Assembly: GCA_963717765.1 (NCBI GenBank)
Contig: CAVQWX010000007.1
Span: forward strand, 248,001 to 312,000
Reading direction: 5' to 3'
Source of the DNA: JACDER01 sp963717765
Lineage (GTDB): Bacteria; Actinomycetota; Thermoleophilia; Gaiellales; Gaiellaceae
Length of the DNA stretch: 64,000 nucleotides
This document shows, piece by piece, positions 8,196-16,611 of the stretch. The notes under the pieces were generated by a model that searched no databases, was not told the origin of the DNA, and saw only the letters and a program-made list of their open reading frames with translations. The translations under genes and the position numbers were made by a program. Within the stretch, counting starts at the first letter, position 1, and every line of letters starts with the position of its first letter.

Positions 8196-8861
8196 ATGAC
8201 CGCGCAGACCGCAACCACCATCGCCCAGTCGCACAAAGCTCAACGTGAGGTTGAGGATCGGCGCCTTGCCCTTCTGGCGCGAAACGGCGACCTGCGGGCA
8301 CAGGACGAACTGATCCGGCGCTACGCCGGATTCGTCCGGCTGAAGGCGAGCTCGTACTTCCTCGCCGGCGGCGAGTCCGAGGATCTGATCCAGGAGGGGC
8401 TCATCGGCCTGTACAAGGCAGTGCGCGACTACCGCCCCGACAAGGAGACGTCGTTCCGGAGCTTCGCCGAGCTGTGCGTCACGCGTCAGATCATCACCGC
8501 GATCAAGACCGCAACCCGGCTCAAGCACCGGGCGCTCAACCACTACGTGTCGTTCGGGCAGACGCCGGCGGGCCAGGACTCCGAGAGCGACTGCACGCTC
8601 GGGGACGCGCTTCCGGGATCCCGCGTCGACGATCCGTCGCTGCGGGTGATTTCGAGCGAGGAACTCCAGAGCCTCGTGTTCTGTCTCGGCACGAGTCTCT
8701 CTTCGCTCGAGACCGACGCCCTCCGCATGTACCTCGAGGGCTCGTCGTACGAGGAGATGGCGGAGGACCTCGGTTGCGACACGAAGACGATCGACAACGC
8801 GCTCCAGCGGGTCAAGCGCAAGGTGATCACGCACCAGCGCTCGCGTCAGGTTTTGCAGTAA
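8196..8861 (+). CDS. sigH: RNA polymerase sigma factor, SigH (Spo0H) family
   Basis: 221 aa. Region 2 is clear: ELIRRYAGFVRLKASSYFL, then EDLIQEGLIGLYKAVRDY (2.2-2.3), and FRSFAELCVTRQIITAIK (2.3-2.4, -10 recognition and melting). Region 4 has an HTH: YEEMAEDLGCDTKTIDNALQRVKRK. There is no region 1.1 or 3, giving a small sigma70-type protein of the sigma-30/SigH type rather than an ECF factor. It ends the disA-to-sigH cluster as in Bacillus. In Firmicutes SigH controls stationary phase and sporulation genes; the role here is unknown. It is preceded by a well-formed promoter. Confidence 0.88.
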   Translation: MTAQTATTIAQSHKAQREVEDRRLALLARNGDLRAQDELIRRYAGFVRLKASSYFLAGGESEDLIQEGLIGLYKAVRDYRPDKETSFRSFAELCVTRQIITAIKTATRLKHRALNHYVSFGQTPAGQDSESDCTLGDALPGSRVDDPSLRVISSEELQSLVFCLGTSLSSLETDALRMYLEGSSYEEMAEDLGCDTKTIDNALQRVKRKVITHQRSRQVLQ

Positions 8862-8867
8862 CTGCGG

Positions 8868-9302
8868 TTACACGGCCACGACGCTCACCTTCGCAATCTC
8901 GTAGTCGGCCGCGAAGCGGATCCGCCGGCGCTGGTTGTTGCGCGGAGGGTCGACGCGCAGCTTCGCGTGTGACCGGGTTTGGACGTCGTCGATGGGAACG
9001 AGGTAGACGCCGTTCGTTTCACGGCAGTAAACCGCGAAGAACTCGATCTCGCCAAAGTACGCGCGACTCAGCTCTTTGGAGTGTGGATGGTGGCCATACC
9101 AGCTGCATGTGGCGAACTCGACAGCGCCGCCACGAAGACGACCGCTCTTGACTTGCACACGAAGAAGGCGGCCGTCGAGTTCGATAGCGAGGTCGAAACG
9201 CATGTTCTCTCCAAGCGGCACAAGGAATGGGATCCGCATCTCGTGCAGTGCCACCATCACCGCTAGGGCGGCTCGGTCTCCGACGTACTTCGGATGCTCC
9301 AT
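8868..9302 (-). CDS. PD-(D/E)XK endonuclease-like protein, solo
   Basis: 144 aa from ATG 9302; longer versions of the frame would cross the tRNA gene. The region MRFDLAIELDGRLLRVQVKSGRL carries D...E-x-K spaced as in PD-(D/E)XK nucleases, and the N-terminal GDRAALAVMVALHEMRIPFLVPLGEN resembles the family that includes the group I intron homing enzyme I-Ssp6803I. The remainder is a beta-rich tail ending KVSVVAV. It is divergent from tRNA-Thr by 45 nt and ends 6 nt from the convergent sigH. No intron is visible in the tRNA. It may be a homing-type remnant, a DNA repair nuclease or part of a restriction-like function; none is proven. Confidence 0.6.
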   Translation of the reverse strand: MEHPKYVGDRAALAVMVALHEMRIPFLVPLGENMRFDLAIELDGRLLRVQVKSGRLRGGAVEFATCSWYGHHPHSKELSRAYFGEIEFFAVYCRETNGVYLVPIDDVQTRSHAKLRVDPPRNNQRRRIRFAADYEIAKVSVVAV

Positions 9303-9347
9303 TGCCAAAACAGTAAACAAGGCCCCGGACGGTACGCTTGCACCCGC

Positions 9348-9420
9348 GCCGGGGTAGCTCAGCTGGCAGAGCAACGGTTTTGTAAACCGTGGGCCGCGGG
9401 TTCGAATCCCGCCCCCGGCT
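9348..9420 (+). tRNA. tRNA-Thr (anticodon UGU)
   Basis: A 73-nt cloverleaf. The acceptor arm GCCGGGG (9348-9354) pairs with CCCCGGC (9413-9419), discriminator U 9420. The anticodon stem ACGGT/ACCGT (9374-9378/9386-9390) encloses loop TTTGTAA with anticodon TGT at 9381-9383, reading ACA threonine codons. The T arm contains GGTTCGAATCC, and the D arm TAGCTCAGCTGGCAGAGCA. CCA is not encoded. There is no intron. Confidence 0.96.
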
Positions 9421-9422
9421 CT

Positions 9423-10451
9423 CTACTCGCCCCACGTGTCCCGCAGCACGCGAATCCAGTTGCCGTGGGCGACCTTCGCCAGCGCCTCCTCGTCGTACCC
9501 GCGCTCCCGGAGAGCATCGAACAGCGAAGGAAGCCGCGTGACGTCGCCGAGCTCGGCGGGCGGCGCGGCCCCCTCGTAGTCCGAGCCGAGACCCACGCAG
9601 TCGATCCCCATGCGGTCGACCAGATAGTCGATGTGGCGCACGACGGTCTCGAGCGGCGTCTCCTCCGGCTCGAGCATTCCGTCCTCGCGCAGGAAGCCGA
9701 CCGCGAAATTCACCCCGACCAGGCCACCGGACCCGGAGATCGTGTCCAGCTGCTCGTCGGTCAGGTTCCGCGTCGAGGCGCACAGCCTGTGGGCGTTCGA
9801 ATGCGAAGCAACCAGCGGCGCATCTGAGATGTCCGCGACGTCGAAGAAACCGCGGAGGTTGAGGTGCGAGAGGTCGACGAGGATGCCCAGGCGGTTGCAC
9901 AGCCCGACGAGGTGGCGGCCCTCCTCCGTCAGCCCCGGCCCGGTGTCGGGCGAGGCGGGAAAGCGAAATGGGACGCCCTCCGCATACTTGTTCGCGCGGC
10001 TCCAGACGAGCCCGACGGAACGCAGCCCGCGGTCGTAGCGGCGCTCGAGGTCGTCGGGGCTCAGGACCGGCTCGGCCCCCTCCAGATGCAACACGGCCGC
10101 AATCGTCCCGTCCGCGAAGCACTCCTCGATCTCGGTGGCGGACCGGACGAGCCGGATGGCGCCCTCGGCTTCCAACCCGCGCAGGATCTCCTCGAGCTCA
10201 TCCGCGCGCGAGACGGCGAGCTCCGTCGGGATCTCCGGCGCGAGCGGGAATGAATACGCGCCTTCCGGCTTGCCGCCCATGGCGCCCTCCTCGGGGCCGG
10301 AGACGAAGATCGCGAACAGCCCGCCGGCGAAGCCCCCGCGCCGCGCCCGCGGAAGGTCCAGGTGACCTTCGCTCGACTCCTCGAGGAAGCTCCGGCTCTC
10401 GCCGAGGCGGAGAACGACATCGTTGTGGCCGTCGAAGACCGGGATCGTCAT
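9423..10451 (-). CDS. Membrane dipeptidase (peptidase M19 family)
   Basis: 342 aa from ATG 10451, in an ATGA overlap with the upstream PLP-enzyme gene. It is a renal-dipeptidase-type zinc metallopeptidase. Binuclear zinc ligands are visible in order: DGHND (H-x-D) near residue 7, VLHLEG (Glu) near 115, LVDLSHLN (His) near 195, VASHSNAH (His) near 215 and GLGSDYEG (Asp) near 280. M19 enzymes cleave dipeptides, including D-amino-acid and beta-lactam substrates. There is no signal peptide, so it is probably cytoplasmic. It sits in an operon MFS - PLP lyase - dipeptidase, suggesting import and breakdown of a small sulphur-containing peptide or amino acid (inference). Confidence 0.92.
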   Translation of the reverse strand: MTIPVFDGHNDVVLRLGESRSFLEESSEGHLDLPRARRGGFAGGLFAIFVSGPEEGAMGGKPEGAYSFPLAPEIPTELAVSRADELEEILRGLEAEGAIRLVRSATEIEECFADGTIAAVLHLEGAEPVLSPDDLERRYDRGLRSVGLVWSRANKYAEGVPFRFPASPDTGPGLTEEGRHLVGLCNRLGILVDLSHLNLRGFFDVADISDAPLVASHSNAHRLCASTRNLTDEQLDTISGSGGLVGVNFAVGFLREDGMLEPEETPLETVVRHIDYLVDRMGIDCVGLGSDYEGAAPPAELGDVTRLPSLFDALRERGYDEEALAKVAHGNWIRVLRDTWGE

Positions 10452-11434
10452 GCGAGCGCTTGCTCCAGGTCGGCCCACAGCGCGTCCACGTCCTCCAGAC
10501 CCACGCTGAGCCGGATCAGGTTCTCGGGCACGCGGTCGCCCTCCCAGCGATAGCGCGTCTCGAGCACCGAGTCGACGCCGCCGAGGCTGGTTGCGTTGGT
10601 GATCAGCCGCGTCGACGTCTCCACCGTGCGCGCATCCCCAGCGACGTCGAACGACATGAGCCCGCCGAACCCTCCGGACATATAGCGCGCGGCCCGGTCG
10701 TCGCCGAGGCCGGGATAGCGGACGCGCTCCAGCCGTGGATGCTCCGCTAGCCGGCGCGCGAGCTCGAGAGCGCTCTCCGACTGGCGGCGGACGCGCACCT
10801 CCAGCGTCTTCAGTCCGCGCAGGACGAGCCAGGCCGTGTCGGGCGCGGCGACCGCGCCGGTCCGTCCCCGGAGACCCTTCATCCGCTCGTAGTCCTCCTG
10901 CTCCGCGAACGCCAGCATTCCCGCGAGCGCATCGTGATGGCCTCCGAGGTACTTCGTCGCGCTGTGCAGGACGACGTCCGCGCCGTGCTCGAGCGGGCGG
11001 AAGAGCACGGGTGTGGAAGCCGTCGCGTCCACGAGCAATGGAGCGGGGTGCGCGGCGGCCGCTTCCATGTCGGGGAAGGTGAGGAAGGGATTCGACGGCG
11101 CCTCGAGCCAGATGAGGTCGGCAGCGTCGGGCGCCGCCCCGGTCTGGTCGAACTCGACGAAGCGCAGCCCCCAGCGCTCCAGCTCTCGGAAGAGAATGGA
11201 GGTTCCGTAGTAGGCACCTTCCGCCAAGGCGATGGTCTGTCCGGGCCCGACGAGCCCCAGGGCGGCCGTGGTCGAGGCGGCCGCGCCCGACGAGAACAGG
11301 AGCGCGTGCCCGCCTTCGAGCTCTCCCAGGGCTCGCTCCGCGTCGACGCCTGCGGGATGGTCGTACCGCGAGTAGAAGAACTCGCCCGCCTCGCCGTCGC
11401 GGTACGGCCAGATGGTCGAGCGGTCGAGCGCCAT
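10448..11434 (-). CDS. Cys/Met metabolism PLP-dependent enzyme (cystathionine gamma-synthase/lyase family)
   Basis: 328 aa, short for the family (~380). Family landmarks are FYSRYDHPAG (Y-x-R), LLFSSGAAAST, LAEGAYYGT, LIWLEAPSNPFL, LLVDATAST and the PLP lysine in VVLHSATKYLGGHHD. C-terminal features such as LITNATSLGGVDS and LIRLSVGLED match cystathionine gamma-synthase, gamma-lyase and methionine gamma-lyase relatives; which reaction it performs cannot be told from sequence. The ATG overlaps the MFS stop by one base (TGATG) and its stop overlaps the dipeptidase start, so the three are one operon. Confidence 0.85.
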   Translation of the reverse strand: MALDRSTIWPYRDGEAGEFFYSRYDHPAGVDAERALGELEGGHALLFSSGAAASTTAALGLVGPGQTIALAEGAYYGTSILFRELERWGLRFVEFDQTGAAPDAADLIWLEAPSNPFLTFPDMEAAAAHPAPLLVDATASTPVLFRPLEHGADVVLHSATKYLGGHHDALAGMLAFAEQEDYERMKGLRGRTGAVAAPDTAWLVLRGLKTLEVRVRRQSESALELARRLAEHPRLERVRYPGLGDDRAARYMSGGFGGLMSFDVAGDARTVETSTRLITNATSLGGVDSVLETRYRWEGDRVPENLIRLSVGLEDVDALWADLEQALA

Positions 11435-12678
11435 CAGGCGACTCTAACCGGCTCGGGCCGGAGATCCTCCAGTCGTCCCAGGTGGGCGAGCGAGGGGAAC
11501 AGCCTCGTCCACGACAGGGCTATCCCAATCGTGGCGACCCCGCCTGCGACGACCGAGGTGACCGTGCCGAATAACCGCGCGACCACGCCTGACTCGAACG
11601 CCCCCAGCTCGTTCGACGCGCTGATGAAGACCATCTCGACGGCCGTCACCCGCCCGCGCAGCTCGTTCGGCGTGACGAGCGCGATCGTGGTCGAGCGGAT
11701 GTTGACGCTGATCATGTCCACGAAGCCGGCCACCGCGAGCGCCGCGAGCGACAGGGGCAGCCACTTCGAGAGGCCGAAGACGACCATGCACACCCCGAAT
11801 AGCGCCACGACGACGAGCAGCGTCGGCCCGGCGCCGGTGCGCAGCGGCCGGCGGGTCAGCATCAGAGCCGCCAGGAGGGCGCCGACGGCCGGCGCCGTCC
11901 GCAGGGCCCCGAGGCCCACCGGCCCGACGTGCAGGATGGAGCGCGCGAACACGGGCGCGAGCGCGATTGCTCCGCCGAACAGCACTGCGAAGAGGTCGAG
12001 CAGGATCGCGCCGAGCACCATGGGCGTGCGGCGCAGGAAGCGGACGCCCTCGATCAGGCTCTGCCAGCCGGGCGCGCGTCCTCCGGTGCTCGCCGGCGGA
12101 CGCTTGCTCAGCCCCAGCACGCAGCCGAGCCCCGCGACGAACAACCCCGCGGACAGGGCGTACAGCAACTTCGGCGAGATCTCGAACACGAGGCCGCCGA
12201 CGGCCGGGCCGGCGACCACGGAGATCTGCCAGCCCACCGAGCGCAGCGCCATCGCCCCGGCCATCATCTCCGCCGGCACGAGCTCGGGAAGGAGCGAGCG
12301 CAGCGCCGGCGCCGAGATTCCGGCGGCCACGCCGCTCGCAGCGGCGAGGGCGAGGTACGGCCAGAGCGTCCGGCCGCCCGACACAGTCACTCCGAGCAGG
12401 AGGAGCGCGATCCCGACCTCCATCCCGAGCGACACGGCGATGATGGCGCGCCGCGGGACGACGTCCGCGAGCTGACCGGCCGGGAGGGCCAGGAGGAGAA
12501 GCGGGACGAACTCGACGAGCCCGATCAAACCGAGGTCGAGCGGGTTGCGGTGGATCGCGTACACCTGCCACCCGACGGCGACAAGGATCATCTGCGTCGC
12601 CAGCCCGGCGACGATGTTCGTCACCCACAGCAGCGAGAACTCGCGCTCCCTGAGCGCCGGAGGCAGCCGGTCGCGCAC
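11434..12678 (-). CDS. MFS transporter, EntS/MFS_3-like
   Basis: 414 aa with about 12 hydrophobic segments. The loop between TM2 and TM3 contains LPAGQLADVVPRRAI, the D-x-x-x-R-R motif of the major facilitator superfamily; a second half-repeat motif appears in TPNELRGRVTAVEMVF. The closest recognisable group is the EntS/tetracycline-efflux type (MFS_3), generally drug or siderophore exporters. GTG 12678 follows a TAGGTT box by 6 nt on the minus strand (forward 12685-12690), suggesting leaderless transcription. First gene of the MFS - PLP - dipeptidase operon and divergent from pccB. Confidence 0.85.
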   Translation of the reverse strand: MRDRLPPALREREFSLLWVTNIVAGLATQMILVAVGWQVYAIHRNPLDLGLIGLVEFVPLLLLALPAGQLADVVPRRAIIAVSLGMEVGIALLLLGVTVSGGRTLWPYLALAAASGVAAGISAPALRSLLPELVPAEMMAGAMALRSVGWQISVVAGPAVGGLVFEISPKLLYALSAGLFVAGLGCVLGLSKRPPASTGGRAPGWQSLIEGVRFLRRTPMVLGAILLDLFAVLFGGAIALAPVFARSILHVGPVGLGALRTAPAVGALLAALMLTRRPLRTGAGPTLLVVVALFGVCMVVFGLSKWLPLSLAALAVAGFVDMISVNIRSTTIALVTPNELRGRVTAVEMVFISASNELGAFESGVVARLFGTVTSVVAGGVATIGIALSWTRLFPSLAHLGRLEDLRPEPVRVA

Positions 12679-12684
12679 AACGCG

Positions 12685-12709
12685 AACCTAGCAGCGGCCC
12701 GGTTAGGCT
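12685..12709. promoter_or_regulatory. Divergent leaderless-type promoter pair (MFS / pccB)
   Basis: In the 37-nt gap, TAGGTT reads toward MFS (minus strand, 12690-12685) and TAGGCT reads toward pccB (12704-12709). Each ends exactly 6 nt before a GTG start. Neither gene has a Shine-Dalgarno sequence. This mirror arrangement fits leaderless transcripts from both strands; no -35 consensus is visible. Confidence 0.5.
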
Positions 12710-12715
12710 CCGGCC

Positions 12716-14281
12716 GTGACGGACACCGGCCATGGCACCGGAGACAAGCTCGAGCTCCTCGGCAAGCTCCGTGACGAGGCGCTCCACGCGGGCACCGGCC
12801 GCGCGGTCGAGAAGCACCGCGCGCAGGGGAAGCTCCTGGCGCGCGAACGGCTCCTCAAGCTGCTCGACCCCGGCTCGTTCGTCGAGCTCGACCGCTACGT
12901 CCGCCACCGCGAGGCCAATTTCGGGATGCTCGAGAAGCGGCCGTGGGGCGACGCGGTCGTCACGGGCTACGGGACGATCTTCGGCCGCAAGGTCTTCGTC
13001 TTCTCCCAGGACTTCACCGTGTTCGGCGGGAGCCTGTCCGAGGTCTTCGCGGAGAAGATCTGCAAGGTCATGGACCTGGCGGCGAAGATGGGCTGCCCGG
13101 TCATCGGCATCAACGACTCGGGTGGCGCGCGCATCCAGGAGGGCGTCGTCTCGCTCGCCGGCTATGCGGAGATCTTCTGGCGGAACGTGCAGTGCTCCGG
13201 AGTCATCCCGCAGATCTCACTCGTGATGGGCCCGTGCGCGGGCGGCGCGGTCTACTCGCCTGCGATCACCGACTTCGTCCTCATGGTGGAGGGAACCTCG
13301 TACATGTTCATCACCGGGCCCGACGTGGTGAAGACGGTGACCGGGGAGGAGGTCACGTTCGAGGAGCTGGGCGGCGCGGCCACCCACGCGTCCAAGTCGG
13401 GCGTCGCGCACTTCGTCTCACCCGACGAGGAGGCCTGTCTCGAGGACGCGCGCTACCTCCTCTCGTTCCTGCCGCAGAACAATCTCGACCCGCCGCCGTA
13501 CTCGGAGCCCACCGATCCCGCCGGCCGCGAGGACGCCGAGCTCGACACCCTCATCCCCGACGATCCTGCCAAGCCGTACGACATGAAACAGGTGATCCAG
13601 CGCGTCGTGGACGACGGGGAATTCCTCGAAGTCCAGGAGCGGTTCGCCGAGAACATCGTGTGCGTTTTCGCCCGGCTGAACGGACACCCTGTCGGTGTCG
13701 TGGGGAACCAGCCGAGGTCCCTCGCGGGCGTGCTCGACATCGACTCCTCGGTGAAAGCCGGACGCTTCGTCCGCACCTGTGACGCCTTCAACATCCCGCT
13801 CGTCACCTTCGTGGACGTGCCCGGGTTCCTGCCGGGCACAGCTCAGGAGTGGGGCGGGATCATTCGCCATGGGGCCAAGCTCCTGTATGCCTATTCGGAG
13901 GCGACCGTCCCGAAGCTGACCGTGATCACCCGCAAGGCGTACGGCGGGGCGTACGACGTCATGAGCTCCAAGCACATCCGCTCCGACTTCAACTTCGCGT
14001 GGCCCACGGCCGAAGTGGCCGTGATGGGGCCGGAAGGGGCGGTGAACATCGTGTTCCGCCGCGAGCTGGAGGACAACGAGGACGCTGAGGCGCGACGCGC
14101 CGAGCTGATCGAGGACTACCGCGACCGCTTCGCCAATCCCTACGTCGCCGCCGAGCGCGGCTACGTGGACGACGTCATCGAGCCGCGGCGCACGCGGCCG
14201 GTGCTGATCGACGCGCTCGAGACGTCGCTCACCAAGCGGGAGCCGCGGCCTCCGCGTAAGCACGGGAACATCCCGCTCTAG
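12716..14281 (+). CDS. pccB: Acyl-CoA carboxylase, carboxyltransferase (beta) subunit, PccB-like
   Basis: 521 aa, typical for the 510-540 aa carboxyltransferase of propionyl/acetyl-CoA carboxylases. The N-terminal half contains VFSQDFTVFGGSLSE and GINDSGGARIQEGV, with SLVMGPCAGGAVYSPA forming an oxyanion-hole segment; the C-terminal half has FVDVPGFLPGTAQEWGGIIRHG and RKAYGGAYDVMSSKH, the acyl-CoA pocket where an Asp before V-M is associated with propionyl-CoA use. It works with a biotin carboxylase-BCCP subunit, a candidate for which is encoded at 19479-21245. A leaderless-type TAGGCT box precedes the GTG. The 3' end overlaps a convergent GNAT gene by 4 nt. Confidence 0.93.
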   Translation: MTDTGHGTGDKLELLGKLRDEALHAGTGRAVEKHRAQGKLLARERLLKLLDPGSFVELDRYVRHREANFGMLEKRPWGDAVVTGYGTIFGRKVFVFSQDFTVFGGSLSEVFAEKICKVMDLAAKMGCPVIGINDSGGARIQEGVVSLAGYAEIFWRNVQCSGVIPQISLVMGPCAGGAVYSPAITDFVLMVEGTSYMFITGPDVVKTVTGEEVTFEELGGAATHASKSGVAHFVSPDEEACLEDARYLLSFLPQNNLDPPPYSEPTDPAGREDAELDTLIPDDPAKPYDMKQVIQRVVDDGEFLEVQERFAENIVCVFARLNGHPVGVVGNQPRSLAGVLDIDSSVKAGRFVRTCDAFNIPLVTFVDVPGFLPGTAQEWGGIIRHGAKLLYAYSEATVPKLTVITRKAYGGAYDVMSSKHIRSDFNFAWPTAEVAVMGPEGAVNIVFRRELEDNEDAEARRAELIEDYRDRFANPYVAAERGYVDDVIEPRRTRPVLIDALETSLTKREPRPPRKHGNIPL

Positions 14282-14838
14282 CACTCACGGCTACGCCACT
14301 CAGCCTGCGTCAGCGCGTACTCGACATCGCCCTGCTCGTCGCCCTCGATCTTGTACGGCCACTCGGAGTGGAAGGTCCGTACGTACCGCAGTCCGGCCTT
14401 CTCCAGCACCCGGCGTGAGGCGACATTCACCACCATCGTCATCGCGTAGACGCGCCGCGCGCCCGACGCGAATGCGTAGGCCACGAGCGCCTGCGCACCC
14501 TCGCTCGCGTACCCCTGGCCCCACGCGGCCCTGCGGAGGCGGTAGCCGAGCTCGACCACGTCGTCGGGGTCGCCGTCAGACGGGCGGAGGTGAAACCACC
14601 CGAGAAACGTTCGCGTCGCCTTCTCCTCCGCTGCGAAGAACCCCCACCGGCGCCACCGTGCGTAGTGAGCGAGAAACGCCGGCAGTTCGTGCTCGTCGAT
14701 CTCGCGACGCGGCGTAACGCGGCCGCCCGTGATGTACCGCATCACCAGCGGATCGCTGTCGAGCTCGACCAGCCGCTCGACGTCGTCGGAAGCGAACCGC
14801 CGAAGCGTCAGCCGGTTCGTCTCCAGCACGGTGCTCAC
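14278..14838 (-). CDS. RimJ/RimL-type GNAT acetyltransferase
   Basis: 186 aa, the usual length for this subgroup. It begins LETNRLTLRRFASDDVERL, the typical RimJ/RimL opening, and has WFHLRPSD, ELGYRLRRAAWGQGYASEG (acetyl-CoA loop with G-x-G/A) and VNVASRRVLEKAGLRYV near the C-terminus. Family members acetylate ribosomal-protein N-termini or small molecules; the substrate here is unknown. GTG 14838 is the first start. It is convergent with pccB (4-nt overlap). Confidence 0.85.
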   Translation of the reverse strand: MSTVLETNRLTLRRFASDDVERLVELDSDPLVMRYITGGRVTPRREIDEHELPAFLAHYARWRRWGFFAAEEKATRTFLGWFHLRPSDGDPDDVVELGYRLRRAAWGQGYASEGAQALVAYAFASGARRVYAMTMVVNVASRRVLEKAGLRYVRTFHSEWPYKIEGDEQGDVEYALTQAEWRSREC

Positions 14839-14895
14839 GCTCGTCCATTGTCGACGACAGAGCTTCTTCGGGTCGATCGACTAGCGTTTCGACCG

Positions 14896-15243
14896 GTGGA
14901 CATCTTCGATCTCGACGAGCTGACGTTCAGCCCGACCGCATCGCTCTTCGAGGGACGTCCCCGCGCCGGGGTCGGCATCTCGTTCTTCGTCGTACGGACG
15001 CCGCCGGGCAGTGCGGTCGATCTCCACGTGCATCCATACTCGGAGACGTTCATCGTCCTCGACGGGAGCGGCCGCTGGACGGCCGGCGACGCCGTCGTGG
15101 AGCTACGCGCGGATCAAGTCCTGGTCGTTCCCCCGGAGACGCCGCACGGCTTCCGCAATACGGGCGACCGCGCGCTGCTCGTCGTCTCGATCCACGAGTC
15201 CGGGACGCTGGAGCAGACCTTCACGGGGGGCGAAACCGCCTAG
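14896..15243 (+). CDS. Single-domain cupin protein
   Basis: 115 aa. GTG 14896 is chosen because a TAGCGT box ends 8 nt upstream and the conserved part starts at once. The cupin motif 1 is DLHVHPYSETFIVLDGSGRW (H-x-H, Glu) and motif 2 is PPETPHGFRNTGD (His), forming a small metal-binding beta barrel. No partner domain is present. Such proteins can be isomerases, dioxygenases or sensors. It is isolated between two minus-strand genes. Confidence 0.8.
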   Translation: MDIFDLDELTFSPTASLFEGRPRAGVGISFFVVRTPPGSAVDLHVHPYSETFIVLDGSGRWTAGDAVVELRADQVLVVPPETPHGFRNTGDRALLVVSIHESGTLEQTFTGGETA

Positions 15244-15254
15244 CGCTCGCAGGC

Positions 15255-15800
15255 TTAGCGGACGGCCTCACCTGTCGAAACGCCGGTCGCGGGGGCGAGG
15301 CTCGTCCTCGGGCAGTCGCCCCACAGGCCCTTTCGCGCGGCACGGGCCGACTTCGCTTCGTCCATGAGAACAGCCCCGTACCGTCCACGGACCCCGGCGA
15401 AAAAGTACGGCGCGGCGGCCCCATCCGCGACCAGCCTCAGGTTGACGTTGAGGCCGTCCTGCCTGACGACATACCGCAGCAGGCGGCCATAGGAGTCCCT
15501 GGAGGACGTCGCCGGATCGCGGGCGAGCCGCACGAAGGTTCCGCGGTGGAGCAACTCCTCCGTCATCGCGCTCGCTTCCTCTCCAAAGCACTCCGCGTGG
15601 AAGAACACCTCCGGCGTATCGATCTGGACCAGTCGAACCGTCGTGCCACCTCCCAGCACGATCGTGTCGCCGTCGGCGACGTGGTCGACCACATTCCAGC
15701 CCGCGGGAGGCGCGGGGAGCCGCGAGCGAGCTTGCCACCAGATGCCGATTCCCACCGCCAGGGCGACGAGGACGAGAACCGCGGAGGTGAGTCGTACCAC
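15255..15800 (-). CDS. Thermonuclease-like (SNase) membrane-anchored protein
   Basis: 181 aa. Residues 5-23 (TSAVLVLVALAVGIGIWW) form an N-terminal membrane anchor or uncleaved signal, so the nuclease domain is extracytoplasmic. The SNase OB-fold is recognisable by VVDHVADGDTIVL, VRLVQIDTPEV (metal Asp), SSRDSYGRLLRYV (catalytic Arg region) and LNVNLRLVADGAA. An ECFGEEAS motif matches the YncB-type nucleases. It is predicted to degrade extracellular DNA or RNA in a Ca-dependent manner. Start GTG 15800. Confidence 0.82.
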   Translation of the reverse strand: MVRLTSAVLVLVALAVGIGIWWQARSRLPAPPAGWNVVDHVADGDTIVLGGGTTVRLVQIDTPEVFFHAECFGEEASAMTEELLHRGTFVRLARDPATSSRDSYGRLLRYVVRQDGLNVNLRLVADGAAAPYFFAGVRGRYGAVLMDEAKSARAARKGLWGDCPRTSLAPATGVSTGEAVR

Positions 15801-15986
15801 CCACTCGACGGTAGTGCAGGCGGCTTCCGGGCGAAAGTCGCTCTTCCGGACAGGTCCTCGAGCGTCAGATCGAGCCGTTCAGCCGTCCACCGGGCCGCGC
15901 GCCGTCGCCTTCCGAGCCTGGCGATCGGTTCATCGCGCTGCCCCCGACATGTTCCGCGGGGCGAGCCCGGGTGTAGCGTCCTCCCC

Positions 15987-16415
15987 GTGACGAGGTTCGT
16001 CGTCGACTGCGACACGCTGATCCGGGTTGCCGCCGGCGAGATCGAGGTCGGGGCCGAACACACCCTGCTCGCTCCGACTCTCGTTCGCTCCCAGGCGTTG
16101 GCGAACGTCTACCAGGCGGCCCGCCGCGGAGAGATCTCCGCGGCCGAGGGGATCGAGCGGGTCACCCGCATCAATTCCCTGAAGGTGCGCTTCCTCGGCG
16201 ACAAGGTGCTCCAGCGGACGGCGTGGAGGGTGGCCGAGCAACTGGGGTGGGAGACGACGTACGACGCCGAGTACGTCGCGTTGACGCAGTTGCAGGCCGA
16301 CGCGTTCGTCACGTCCGACGCCGAGCTGGCGCGCACGGTCTCCGGCCTCGTGCAGACGGCGACGGTCGAAGCGCTGGGGCAGCCGGCTGTTGTGAACGAG
16401 ACCACCGAGCGCTGA
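15987..16415 (+). CDS. PIN domain protein, VapC-like, without an evident antitoxin
   Basis: 142 aa from GTG 15987, preceded at 7 nt by a TAGCGT box. It begins RFVVDCDTLIRV (first catalytic Asp), and later has TTYDAEYVALTQLQADAFVTSDAEL with the second and third acidic positions of a PIN RNase. The upstream 186 nt show no convincing antitoxin reading frame, and the neighbours are unrelated. It may be a solitary RNase or a toxin whose partner has been lost. Confidence 0.72.
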   Translation: MTRFVVDCDTLIRVAAGEIEVGAEHTLLAPTLVRSQALANVYQAARRGEISAAEGIERVTRINSLKVRFLGDKVLQRTAWRVAEQLGWETTYDAEYVALTQLQADAFVTSDAELARTVSGLVQTATVEALGQPAVVNETTER

Positions 16416-16533
16416 TCTGATCTGATCAGCCGCCGCGCCACCGGTAGACGTGAATAGGGCTCCACCTGCGACGGGTGGGTGAAGCGTTACGAAGCCGCCA
16501 CAGACACGTAGGTCGACTGCGGATAACGTGTCT

Positions 16534-16557
16534 CCAGGGGTCCCGGGGGACCCCTGG
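16534..16557. terminator. GC-rich hairpin between convergent genes
   Basis: An 11-bp perfect stem (16534-16544 with 16547-16557) with a 2-nt loop lies between the PIN gene and the convergent methyltransferase. There is no T tract, but position suggests a bidirectional transcription stop. The rest of 16416-16611 shows only a short TGATC repeat near 16413. Confidence 0.45.
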
Positions 16558-16611
16558 GGGCAGTTGGGGTCGCTTCGCTGCCGCGGCGGGGCGCCGGGGA
16601 AGTGTCGGACC

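Noticed and set aside
9302..9420. A group I intron in tRNA-Thr
   Set aside because: The tRNA is contiguous over 73 nt with a normal anticodon loop, leaving no place for an intron.
16413..16428. Short TGATC repeats after the PIN gene as a regulatory site
   Set aside because: Only three adjacent copies of a 5-mer; too short to support a function.
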